Origin: Treponema sp.
Lineage (GTDB): Bacteria; Spirochaetota; Spirochaetia; Treponematales; Breznakiellaceae
Direction: 5' to 3'
Length of the DNA: 5,055 nucleotides
Assembly (NCBI GenBank): GCA_031280065.1
Contig: JAITHH010000061.1
Coordinates: 1-5,055, forward strand
Positions 1-5,055 of this stretch are shown in pieces (the stretch's first letter is position 1; each line of letters opens with the position of its first letter). Position numbers and translations under genes: made by a program. Below the pieces are notes generated by a model. That model ran no database searches, had not been told where the DNA came from, and saw nothing but the letters and a program-made list of their open reading frames with translations.

Positions 1-31
1 GCCCTACAGCCCTCCCCCGTATTATGTTCCC

Positions 32-60
32 TTGACAAAACAGCCGGCATATCCTACTAT
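32..60 (+). promoter_or_regulatory. sigma-70-type promoter for the URO-D family gene
   Basis: A consensus -35 box TTGACA (32-37) is followed after exactly 17 bases by TACTAT (55-60), which matches the -10 consensus TATAAT at four of six positions, including the key second A and final T. Transcription would start near 66-68, giving a leader of about 30 bases that ends in the Shine-Dalgarno GGAGGAG (88-94) just before the ATG at 97. The stretch is AT-rich compared with the rest of the window. No operator-like palindrome is evident. The call rests on motif match and spacing alone. Confidence 0.75.
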
Positions 61-96
61 TTTCATCGTAATTATATTGTACCGGATGGAGGAGCA

Positions 97-1098
97 ATGT
101 CCAAACGTGATCTCGTGCTGCGGGCCCTGCGTGGCGAACAGACTGAACGGGTACCCGTGGGATTCTGGTTTCATTTTCTTGCCGATGAGCTGCGCTCTGA
201 CGGCCTGGCTGATCCGGCGTATATTGACGCGAACCTTGCCGGCCACCGGAAGTTCATCGATGCGTTTAAGCCCGATATGGTGAAGATCATGAGCGACGGC
301 TTCTTTTGCTACCCGAATGAGGCGTTTGCCCGCGCACAAAACGCCAAGGAGCTGGCGCGGACGCGGCCTATCGGGGCGCGGAGTCCCTGGATTGAAAAGC
401 AGGTGGAGCTGGTAAAGCGGGTTACGGAACATGGCAAGGGCGAAATGATGATGTTCTACAACGTATTCTCTCCGGCGACGATATTCAAGTTTTTGCGGCA
501 CGATTCGCCGGTTCCGGGGGAGACCGCGCTGGCGGATTGTATTACCGGAGACCGGGAGGCGGCGGCGGGCGCTTTGATGGCGGCTGCGGAGGATTTTGCG
601 GTTCTGGCCGGGCGGGTAATCACCGAAGGCGGCGCGGATGGCGTGTATTTCAGTACGCAGGACGCTGGGGACAGCCGGCTTGATGCCGCGCTGCAAGACG
701 CCGTGATACGGCCTGCGGACTATGCTGTGCTGGAAGCGGCGAGGGAGGCGGGCGGGGCGAATATGCTCCATGTCTGCGGCTATGAGGGACACCGGAACGA
801 TTTGCGCCGCTATACGGACTATCCCGTGCAGGCGGTGAATTGGGCGGTAAACGTTGAAGGCGTGCCGCTTGGCAGGGGCAAGGCGCTTTTCGGCGGGAAG
901 CCGGTGATCGGCGGCTTTGACAACACGGCCCAAGGGGTACTGTACCGGGGGAGCCGCGCTGAAATCGAGGTGGAAACCGCCCGCATTTTAGCGGAAGCCG
1001 GAACGACCGGCGTGATACTTGGCGCGGACTGCACGATACCGAGGGACACCAGCCTTGAGCGGCTTGAGTGGGTACGGCAGTGCGCCCATTGCCAATAA
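97..1098 (+). CDS. URO-D superfamily protein (MtaA/CmuA-like, not HemE)
   Basis: This 333-residue cytoplasmic protein looks like a member of the uroporphyrinogen decarboxylase superfamily (TIM-barrel fold), close to that family's usual 330-360 residues. The N-terminus (residues 2-30) has the family pattern of a short helix, then RVPVGFW, but it lacks the MRQAGR signature with the substrate-binding arginines of true HemE. The C-terminal part has the family's GGFDN (272-276) and a late ILGADC strand (307-312). H225-x-C227 and C312 form an H-x-C...C pattern like the zinc site of the methylcobamide:CoM methyltransferases MtaA/MtbA. A zinc-dependent methyl-transfer role is therefore possible but inferred. 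No corrinoid protein or partner methyltransferase gene is in the window. The ATG is fixed by GGAGGAG four to eight bases upstream and by the promoter at 32-60. The last four residues (AHCQ) and the TAA stop lie inside a repeat. The substrate is unknown. Confidence 0.85.
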   Translation: MSKRDLVLRALRGEQTERVPVGFWFHFLADELRSDGLADPAYIDANLAGHRKFIDAFKPDMVKIMSDGFFCYPNEAFARAQNAKELARTRPIGARSPWIEKQVELVKRVTEHGKGEMMMFYNVFSPATIFKFLRHDSPVPGETALADCITGDREAAAGALMAAAEDFAVLAGRVITEGGADGVYFSTQDAGDSRLDAALQDAVIRPADYAVLEAAREAGGANMLHVCGYEGHRNDLRRYTDYPVQAVNWAVNVEGVPLGRGKALFGGKPVIGGFDNTAQGVLYRGSRAEIEVETARILAEAGTTGVILGADCTIPRDTSLERLEWVRQCAHCQ

Positions 1099-1108
1099 CG
1101 CGCCTGGC
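1083..1108 (+). repeat. repeat module A, left copy (26 bp)
   Basis: This 26-bp module matches the reverse complement of 4524-4549 at 24 of 26 positions; the differences are at 1093 and 1096. It starts inside the last codons of the URO-D gene and runs ten bases past its stop. T1096, one of the two variable positions, creates the TAA stop; the other copy has C there and would read CAA. A shorter, diverged relative in opposite orientation, GGCGCGTTTGCTTGGCG, closes each 112-bp unit at 1209-1225 and 1321-1337. Confidence 0.8.
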
Positions 1109-1111
1109 AGC

Positions 1112-1335
1112 CGCGCCCTGCTCAGGCTAAAGCCTTCGCGCATATATGTGCTAAGAGGGGGATTGTGTGCGCTACGCCATGCCGCATAAGCCAGGTCAAC
1201 GCCCTGCGGGCGCGTTTGCTTGGCGCGCCCTGCTCAGGCTAAAGCCTTCGCGCATATGTGCTAAGAGGGGGGGATCGTGTGCGCTACGCCGTGCCGCATA
1301 AGCCAGGTCAACGCCCTGCGGGCGCGTTTGCTTGG
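1112..1335 (+). repeat. two tandem 112-bp repeat units (module B)
   Basis: Unit 1 is 1112-1223 and unit 2 is 1224-1335. They are near-identical and in exact register over 112 bases. The differences are a two-base indel (CATATATG in unit 1, CATATG in unit 2), a G-run of five against seven bases, T/C at the third base after the G-run, and A/G near 1179/1291. The two indels cancel, so both units are 112 bases long. Each unit contains small inverted repeats: AGGCT-AA-AGCCT (1124-1135 in unit 1), a CATATG-centred palindrome, and CGCCC-TGC-GGGCG (1200-1212 in unit 1). No convincing gene or promoter is visible in it. Together with 1337-1445 this accounts for nearly all of the 370-base gap between genes. 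Confidence 0.9.
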
Positions 1336-1336
1336 C

Positions 1337-1365
1337 GGGGGGTCCGGGGGGCCTGGGCCTCCCGG
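1337..1365 (+). repeat. repeat module C, left copy: G-rich hairpin
   Basis: A run of six G and a T lead into a 10-bp stem: 1344-1353 pairs with 1356-1365 around a TG loop, with one G-T wobble at 1349/1360. The same 29-base module recurs reverse-complemented at 4491-4519 with 24 of 29 identities, and all five differences keep the stem paired. It directly follows the second 112-bp unit. No T-tract follows, so a standard intrinsic terminator is not supported. Closely spaced G-runs (1337-1342, 1346-1351, 1355-1357, 1367-1371) could alternatively form a quadruplex. Confidence 0.8.
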
Positions 1366-1375
1366 CGGGGGCGTT

Positions 1376-1394
1376 GCGGGGGCGGCGCCCCCGC
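1376..1394 (+). repeat. GC-only inverted repeat (hairpin)
   Basis: GCGGGGGC (1376-1383) pairs perfectly with GCCCCCGC (1387-1394) around a three-base GGC loop. It lies between the URO-D gene and the importer and is one of a run of GC hairpins. There is no T-tract behind it, so it could block RNA decay or slow polymerase but is not a typical terminator. Confidence 0.6.
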
Positions 1395-1397
1395 ATA

Positions 1398-1445
1398 GGG
1401 GGTAGCGGAAGCCCGCAGGGCTGGAGCGAAGGGGGCGTACCCCCC
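1398..1445 (+). promoter_or_regulatory. competing leader hairpins before the importer
   Basis: Two folds share one C-tract. GGGGGTA (1398-1404) can pair with TACCCCC (1438-1444), enclosing a perfect small hairpin AGCCC-GCA-GGGCT (1410-1422). Alternatively GGGGG (1431-1435) can pair with CCCCC (1440-1444) over a CGTA tetraloop. The two cannot form together. The block ends 12 bases before the Shine-Dalgarno GGAG (1458-1461) of the binding-protein gene, so it would lie in the 5' leader of any transcript starting upstream. Pairing is seen; a regulatory role is inferred. No good -35/-10 pair was found here, so the importer's promoter is not located. Confidence 0.4.
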
Positions 1446-1468
1446 ATATTCTTACTTGGAGAAAACTT

Positions 1469-2284
1469 ATGAAACACCTTATCGTTATCTTAATCGCAGC
1501 CGCCCTTACCGCAAGCTGCGCAAAGCCAAAACCAAAACCGGAAGTACGGCGGGTACGCTCCGCCCATACCCAAACCTACGCGCCCTACGGCTTCATCAAC
1601 GAGAACGGAGATTCAGACGGGTTTGAAGTCGCCGTACTCCGCGCCGTGGACGAACTGCTCCCCGGTTACGAGTTCGAGTTCACCGGCACGTCGGATGACG
1701 ATCTGCTCATCGGAATCGAAAGCGGCAAGTACGCGCTAGGCACGAAAGGCGCGTGGATCACCGAAGAACGCCGGAAGAAGTACATCATCCCGCAAAACAG
1801 CATCGCGGCAAGCGTCATCGGCATCACCTTCCGTGCGGAAAACGCCGGTGAAATCACCAGTTTTGAGTCCTTTGCCCGCTTTAGCGGCAAGCTGGTGCCC
1901 ATCGCGCCGCAGAGCGCCCAGTACGCCGTGGTCGAAGACTACAACAAGAACCACCCCGATAACCCCGTTACGCTGATCCCGTCGGACACCTTCATCATTG
2001 CCGACGCCTATACCTGGCTCATCGAAAAACGTTATGACGCCTTCTTCGACATCAAACTCTCGTTTCAGACCCAGGTCGCCGCGGAAGGCGCCGCCTGGCG
2101 CCGTTACGCTGACCGCCTCGCCTACCTGCCCTACCGCGCCATCCCCACCTACCCGCTCTTTAACCGGAACGAGCAGGATTTGGCGGATAAGTACGACGCG
2201 GCTATCGCCCAGCTCCGCGCCGACGGGACGCTGCGCGCGCTTTCCCAGCGCTACTTTGGCGAAGATATCTTCGGTTATGAGTAA
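1469..2284 (+). CDS. polar amino acid ABC transporter, family 3 substrate-binding lipoprotein
   Basis: This 271-residue protein is the extracytoplasmic receptor of the importer encoded by the next three genes. Residues 1-16 form a lipoprotein signal peptide (K2, hydrophobic 4-13, then LTAS) ending at the acylated C17; Thr at -3 is outside the strict lipobox but fits the looser spirochaetal type. The mature part follows the SBP family 3 pattern: APYGFINENGDSDGFEVAV (38-56) is the usual first strand and helix with the G-F-E-V form of G-F-D-V/I. ITEERRKKYIIP (97-108) matches the conserved T-x-x-R stretch, with R101 the expected ligand carboxylate contact. D190 and D194 sit where an acidic ligand for the amino group is expected. 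The C-terminal DGTLRALSQRYFGED is typical of the family. Length is normal. GGAG (1458-1461), seven bases upstream, supports this ATG. The exact amino acid bound cannot be read from the sequence. Confidence 0.92.
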   Translation: MKHLIVILIAAALTASCAKPKPKPEVRRVRSAHTQTYAPYGFINENGDSDGFEVAVLRAVDELLPGYEFEFTGTSDDDLLIGIESGKYALGTKGAWITEERRKKYIIPQNSIAASVIGITFRAENAGEITSFESFARFSGKLVPIAPQSAQYAVVEDYNKNHPDNPVTLIPSDTFIIADAYTWLIEKRYDAFFDIKLSFQTQVAAEGAAWRRYADRLAYLPYRAIPTYPLFNRNEQDLADKYDAAIAQLRADGTLRALSQRYFGEDIFGYE

Positions 2285-2307
2285 GGCGAAGGCGGGAAGC
2301 GTCGGCG

Positions 2308-3021
2308 ATGGATAGACCCTTTCACGGCGCGTTTGTCTTGACTGTGATTCCGCGCCTGCTGGCATACCTGCCAATAACGCTCGGCCTCACCCTGGCGACA
2401 GCGGCGCTGGGCCTGGCGCTGGGTTTTGTCCTGGCCCGCGCCCGGCTTTGCGGCGGACGGTTCGCGGCGGGCGCGGCGCGGGGTTTTATCACGGCCATGC
2501 GCTGTACTCCCTCGATTGTGCTGCTCTTTCTCGTGTACTACGGCCTGCCCGCCCTGATCCATGCGCTGACCGGGCAGGATGTCAATACCGCGCCCCGCGC
2601 CCTCTTCGTGATCCTCACCCTGGCCCTGCTCTTTGCCGCATCCGCCGGCGAAATGATGCGCGCCGCCTACCTCTCGGTGGACAAGGGCCAGCGCGAGGCG
2701 GCTCTCAGCGCGGGACTCAGCGAGGCGCGGGCCTTTGCCCTGGTCGTGTTTCCCCAGGCCGTGCGGGCGGCTATCGGGCCGCTGGGCAATTCGCTCATCA
2801 CCCTGATGAAGGAAGGGGCGCTGGCCTACACCATCGGCATGATAGACATGATGGGGCAGGGCAATTTGATCATTGCGCGGAACTACGGCTCCTACGCGCT
2901 GGAAACCTACCTCGCCCTGGCGCTGATTTACTGGCTCCTCACCGCGCTGATCGAGCGCGGCTTCCATGCGCTGGAGGAACGGCTGGCGCAAAGGCACGGC
3001 GGGGGAGCGTATGCATCTTGA
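2308..3021 (+). CDS. amino acid ABC transporter permease, first subunit (HisQ/HisM type)
   Basis: This 237-residue inner-membrane protein is one of two transmembrane subunits of the importer. Hydrophobic segments lie at about 17-44, 68-86, 97-115, 157-178 and 198-218. The cytoplasmic coupling loop has the family EAA motif: E130-A-A, G136 and FPQ (148-150), which docks on the ATPase. MRCTPSIVLLFLVYYGLP (64-81) corresponds to the conserved RGTP region of this class, with C in place of G. The gene starts 23 bases after the binding-protein stop. Its Shine-Dalgarno is weak (GGGAAG, 2294-2299), and a later in-frame TTG at 2338 is possible but less likely. Its last 11 bases overlap the next permease, suggesting translational coupling. 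It probably forms a heterodimer with that permease. Confidence 0.93.
   Translation: MDRPFHGAFVLTVIPRLLAYLPITLGLTLATAALGLALGFVLARARLCGGRFAAGAARGFITAMRCTPSIVLLFLVYYGLPALIHALTGQDVNTAPRALFVILTLALLFAASAGEMMRAAYLSVDKGQREAALSAGLSEARAFALVVFPQAVRAAIGPLGNSLITLMKEGALAYTIGMIDMMGQGNLIIARNYGSYALETYLALALIYWLLTALIERGFHALEERLAQRHGGGAYAS
3001..3007 (+). promoter_or_regulatory. ribosome binding site deciding the second permease start
   Basis: GGGGGAG lies three bases before the ATG at 3011. It favours that start over an upstream in-frame ATG at 2966, which would add fifteen arginine-rich residues unlike a permease N-terminus and has no comparable site. An ATG at 3032 is also in frame but lacks a site of this quality. 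Confidence 0.6.
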
Positions 3022-3733
3022 TCCGCGCTTCATGCTGGAGACCCTCGTCCTGGCCTTCAAAGCCGCGCCGGTAACACTCAACATTACGCTGGTAAGCCTC
3101 GCCCTCGCCCTGCCTGCGGGCTTCATGCTGGCGCTGGGCAGGCTCTACCGGCTGCGTATCGTCTCGCCGCTTATCGCGGTCTTCATCTCGTTTACCCGGG
3201 GTACGCCGGTGGCGCTGCAAATTCTCATCGTCTACAGCCTCTTGCCGGGCCTGCTCAACGCGGCGGCGCTGAAACTGGCCCTGCCAATCAAGGTGTTCGA
3301 ACTCAACCCGATCATCTACGCCTACACGGTCTTTACCCTCAATGCAAGCGCCGCGCTTGCCGAAGTCTTCCGGTCCGCGCTGATCACCGTTGACCGGGGA
3401 CAACTGGAGGCGGCGCTGGCTTCGGGCCTCTCTCCGGCGCAGAGTTACCTGCGCGTGGTCATTCCCCAGGCGCTCTGCGCGGCCATGCCCAACATCTGCA
3501 CACTGACGATCAACCTCATCAAAAACACCTCCCTGGCGTTCCTGATGACCGTGCGCGATATTACCGCCGAGGCGAAGATCGCCGCGTCCTACGGCTACCA
3601 GTACATCGAGGCGTACCTCGACATCTTCGCGGTATACATCGTCATCTGCGCGGCTGCCGAATGGCTGTTCCGCCGCGCCGAGGCGTATGTGAGTAAATGG
3701 AAAAGAACGGGAAGCCATGCTGGAAATACATGA
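3011..3733 (+). CDS. amino acid ABC transporter permease, second subunit
   Basis: This 240-residue membrane protein is the second channel subunit, paralogous to the gene before it. [20 protein letters not shown] (61-80) carries the intact RGTP motif of polar amino acid permeases. The EAA coupling loop is clear: E133-A-A, G139 and IPQ (151-153), followed by the usual [10 protein letters not shown] (168-177). Hydrophobic segments lie at about 18-44, 51-80, 99-118, 155-180 and 203-220. The start at 3011 is chosen for its Shine-Dalgarno and because the longer version from 2966 adds an arginine-rich tail. Its 5' end overlaps the first permease by 11 bases and its 3' end overlaps the ATPase by 17, so all three are likely translated as a coupled set. 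It contains the charged ELNPIIYAY stretch (97-105), which is normal for the family. Confidence 0.93.
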   Translation: MHLDPRFMLETLVLAFKAAPVTLNITLVSLALALPAGFMLALGRLYRLRIVSPLIAVFISFTRGTPVALQILIVYSLLPGLLNAAALKLALPIKVFELNPIIYAYTVFTLNASAALAEVFRSALITVDRGQLEAALASGLSPAQSYLRVVIPQALCAAMPNICTLTINLIKNTSLAFLMTVRDITAEAKIAASYGYQYIEAYLDIFAVYIVICAAAEWLFRRAEAYVSKWKRTGSHAGNT

Positions 3734-4457
3734 TATTCACAAGCGTTTTTACCGGAACGAGGTACTCAAAGGCGTTTCGATCCGCGTTGGCAAGGGCGAT
3801 GTGGTGGTGATCATCGGCCCCAGCGGTTCGGGGAAGACCACGCTGCTCCGCTGCGTGAACTTTCTTGAACGCGCCGATTCGGGCGGCGTTTCGTTTGACG
3901 GCTGGCGCGTTGACGCGAAAACCGCGTCCCGGGCGGAGATTGCGGCGGTCCGCAAGCGGACGGCGTTTGTGTTTCAGAACTACAGCCTCTTTAACAACAT
4001 GACGGCGCTTGAAAACGTAACGCTGGGCCTGTGCGCGGGGCGGAAGGTTCCCCGGCATGAGGCGGAGGCGCGGGCCAAGGACGCGCTTGGCAAGGTGGGG
4101 CTCCTGGACCGGCTGGACTACTACCCTTCGGAGCTTTCCGGCGGCCAGCAGCAGCGGGTAGGCATTGCCCGCGCCGCGGCGGTGAATCCCGACGTCATCC
4201 TGTTTGACGAGCCGACCAGCGCGCTTGACCCGGAGCTGATTGGCGATGTGCTTGCGGTGATGAAGCAGCTTGCCCGCGAGGGGGTTACGATGCTCGTGGT
4301 AACCCACGAGCTGTCTTTTGCGCAGGATGTGGCGAATCATGTTGTGTTCATGGATCAGGGGCTGATTGTTGAAGAGGGCAGCCCGGATGAGGTGTTTTAC
4401 CATCCGGGGGAGGAGCGGACGCGCTCTTTTTTAAGCCGTTTGATTATGCTTAAATAG
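3717..4457 (+). CDS. amino acid ABC transporter ATP-binding protein (HisP/GlnQ type)
   Basis: This 246-residue ATPase drives uptake and sits on the cytoplasmic face of the two permeases. All nucleotide-binding motifs are intact: Walker A GPSGSGKT (34-41), Q-loop Q87, signature LSGGQ (140-144), Walker B ILFDEP (161-166) with catalytic E165, D-loop SALD (168-171) and switch H197. NFLERADSG (48-56) and [14 protein letters not shown] (166-179) are typical of the polar amino acid class. The length is standard for GlnQ/HisP. The start overlaps the second permease by 17 bases. Its Shine-Dalgarno is weak (GGGAAG, 3709-3714), consistent with coupling to upstream translation. The stop TAG at 4455-4457 is followed after 17 bases by the next lipoprotein gene with no terminator between. 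Confidence 0.96.
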   Translation: MLEIHDIHKRFYRNEVLKGVSIRVGKGDVVVIIGPSGSGKTTLLRCVNFLERADSGGVSFDGWRVDAKTASRAEIAAVRKRTAFVFQNYSLFNNMTALENVTLGLCAGRKVPRHEAEARAKDALGKVGLLDRLDYYPSELSGGQQQRVGIARAAAVNPDVILFDEPTSALDPELIGDVLAVMKQLAREGVTMLVVTHELSFAQDVANHVVFMDQGLIVEEGSPDEVFYHPGEERTRSFLSRLIMLK

Positions 4458-4464
4458 ACCGCAC

Positions 4465-4469
4465 AGGAG
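4465..4469 (+). promoter_or_regulatory. ribosome binding site deciding the family 5 lipoprotein start
   Basis: AGGAG lies five bases before the ATG at 4475. This fixes a start upstream of the repeat at 4491-4549, so the repeat must be translated. In-frame TTG codons at 4538 and 4559 have no such site. Confidence 0.75.
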
Positions 4470-4474
4470 TAGAT

Positions 4475-5055
4475 ATGAAGAATGAAGAATTTGGGGGGCC
4501 CAGGCCCCCCAAACCCCCCATCCGCCAGGCGCGTTGTTTGCAATGGGCGTGCGGCCTCTTGATCTTATTGACCGTTCTCTCGTGTTCTAGGCCCGCCCCC
4601 ATCCAAAACGAATTCCGCTACGGCTTCACCTCCGAGCCGTCTACCTTCGACCCCATCGATCCCGCCAATACCGCAGACGGCAGAAGCATCCTCTTCAACA
4701 TCTTTGAAGGGCTGGTAAAACCCGATACCAGCGGAGGACTCCTCCCCGCAATGGCCGAATCCTGGGAAATCACCGGTCAAGGCCGCGTCTATACCTTTAC
4801 CCTCCGGCCAGGCGTCCGCTTCCACGACGGCTCCCCAATGCAGGCCTCGGACGTGGAATTCACCCTCAACCAAGCGATCAAAGCGGGTTTCACGGGCTTT
4901 ACTCAAATCGAAAGCGCCGCCGCAGCGCCCGATGGCAAGATACAGGTGATCCTCAAAGAGCCCGACCCGGAATTCCTTCCCTACCTGACCATCGGCATCG
5001 TGCCGGAGGCCAACGCGGACCGGCAGGGAAAGGCCATCGGCACGGGGCCCTTCAT
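4475..5055 (+). CDS. family 5 (oligopeptide/dipeptide type) substrate-binding lipoprotein, 3' end missing
   Basis: The frame is open to the window edge, giving 193 codons of a protein that usually has 500-600. It is a periplasmic receptor of the SBP family 5 (OppA/DppA/NikA) class. Family marks are EPSTFDPID (54-62), NIFEGLV (75-81), LLPAMAESWE (89-98), YTFTLRPGVRFHDG (106-119) followed by the A-S-D-V-E-F-T-L helix (124-131), and GTGPF (189-193). The lipoprotein signal is GLLILLTVLSC (27-37) with acylated C37. The n-region is unusually long: about 20 residues, including the proline-rich GGPRPPKPP (7-15), are encoded by the inverted repeat at 4491-4549. It starts 17 bases after the ATPase stop, so co-transcription is likely, but it belongs to a different receptor family from that importer. 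Ligand unknown; peptides, nickel or sugars are all possible. Confidence 0.9.
   Translation, partial: MKNEEFGGPRPPKPPIRQARCLQWACGLLILLTVLSCSRPAPIQNEFRYGFTSEPSTFDPIDPANTADGRSILFNIFEGLVKPDTSGGLLPAMAESWEITGQGRVYTFTLRPGVRFHDGSPMQASDVEFTLNQAIKAGFTGFTQIESAAAAPDGKIQVILKEPDPEFLPYLTIGIVPEANADRQGKAIGTGPF
4491..4519 (-). repeat. repeat module C, right copy (inverted): perfect GC hairpin
   Basis: TTGGGGGGCC (4491-4500) pairs perfectly with GGCCCCCCAA (4503-4512) over a CA loop, followed by ACCCCCC to 4519. Reverse-complemented, it aligns with 1337-1365 at 24 of 29 positions. The stem begins 16 bases after the A of the ATG at 4475, at the edge of an initiating ribosome, so it could slow initiation or early elongation. 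It is read in frame as part of residues 6-15 of the lipoprotein precursor. Confidence 0.85.
4524..4549 (-). repeat. repeat module A, right copy (inverted, 26 bp)
   Basis: The reverse complement matches 1083-1108 at 24 of 26 positions. Here it is separated from module C by only four bases (4520-4523) and no 112-bp unit lies between them, unlike the left locus. It encodes about residues 17-25 of the lipoprotein precursor, just before the hydrophobic core of its signal peptide. Confidence 0.8.

Noticed and set aside
22..933. Long minus-strand frame opposite the URO-D gene
   Set aside because: It is arginine- and histidine-rich, with no recognisable domain, and mirrors a well-supported gene; a typical shadow of GC-rich coding sequence. 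The same holds for minus-strand frames at 1736-2374, 2275-3126, 2939-3718, 3642-4403 and 4565-4906.
97..1098. Naming the first gene hemE
   Set aside because: The MRQAGR substrate-binding signature is absent and no haem genes are nearby; only superfamily membership is supported.
1112..1335. CRISPR array
   Set aside because: There are only two units, directly abutting with no variable spacers, and each is 112 bases, far longer than a CRISPR repeat. No cas gene is present.
1337..1445. Intrinsic terminator after the URO-D gene
   Set aside because: Several strong GC hairpins exist, but none is followed by a run of T. The segment after 1445 (ATATTCTTACTT) is only weakly T-rich and leads straight into the next ribosome site.
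1420..1468. Promoter directly before the importer
   Set aside because: TATTCT (1447-1452) resembles a -10 box, but nothing like a -35 box lies 16-18 bases upstream (the segment is GCGAAG).
1099..1468. tRNA, riboswitch or known small RNA in the intergenic stretch
   Set aside because: No cloverleaf, no recognised aptamer core and no T-box-like elements were seen; the region is explained by repeats and GC hairpins.
1196..1477. Minus-strand frame of 93 codons across the repeats
   Set aside because: Its product is a low-complexity P/G/R/A string produced by the GC-rich repeats, it overlaps the start of the binding-protein gene, and no family pattern is visible.
1083..4549. Insertion sequence or invertible cassette bounded by the inverted A modules
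   Set aside because: The inverted copies flank ordinary transporter genes; no transposase, recombinase or target-site duplication is visible, and 26 bp with two mismatches is weak evidence of active inversion.

Overview
The window is GC-rich and every gene reads on the + strand. It holds a complete URO-D superfamily gene (97-1098), a 370-base repeat-filled intergenic stretch (1099-1468), a complete four-gene polar amino acid ABC importer (1469-4457), and the 5' part of a family 5 (oligopeptide/dipeptide type) solute-binding lipoprotein gene that runs off the right edge (4475-5055). Two predicted lipoproteins imply a diderm with periplasmic binding proteins. The loose lipoboxes, and my recollection of similar GC-rich hairpin repeats in gut Treponema, point to a spirochaete. 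That placement is inference with low to moderate confidence.

Region by region: a well-formed sigma-70-type promoter (TTGACA, 17-base spacer, TACTAT) and a strong Shine-Dalgarno drive the first gene. Its product is related to uroporphyrinogen decarboxylase but lacks the HemE signature. It carries an H-x-C...C pattern like that of the zinc-dependent MtaA/MtbA methyltransferases. The importer follows in the order lipoprotein binding protein, permease, permease, ATPase, with short gaps or overlaps. It should work as one machine: the binding protein captures an amino acid, the two permeases form the channel, and the ATPase powers uptake. The family 5 binding protein begins 17 bases after the ATPase stop, so it is probably co-transcribed; its own permeases may lie outside the window.

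The most unusual content is a modular repeat. A 26-bp module (A, 1083-1108) and a 29-base G-rich hairpin module (C, 1337-1365) sit on either side of two tandem 112-bp units (B, 1112-1335). At 4491-4549 the same A and C modules recur in opposite orientation, almost directly joined and with no B unit. The two copies of C differ at five positions and every difference preserves base pairing, including two full pair swaps (C-G to T-A). The repeat also reaches into genes at both places: left A supplies the last codons and the stop of the URO-D gene, and the right C-A copy is read in frame as the N-terminal segment ahead of the signal peptide of the last lipoprotein. This looks like a mobile or structurally maintained repeat family that reshapes gene ends.
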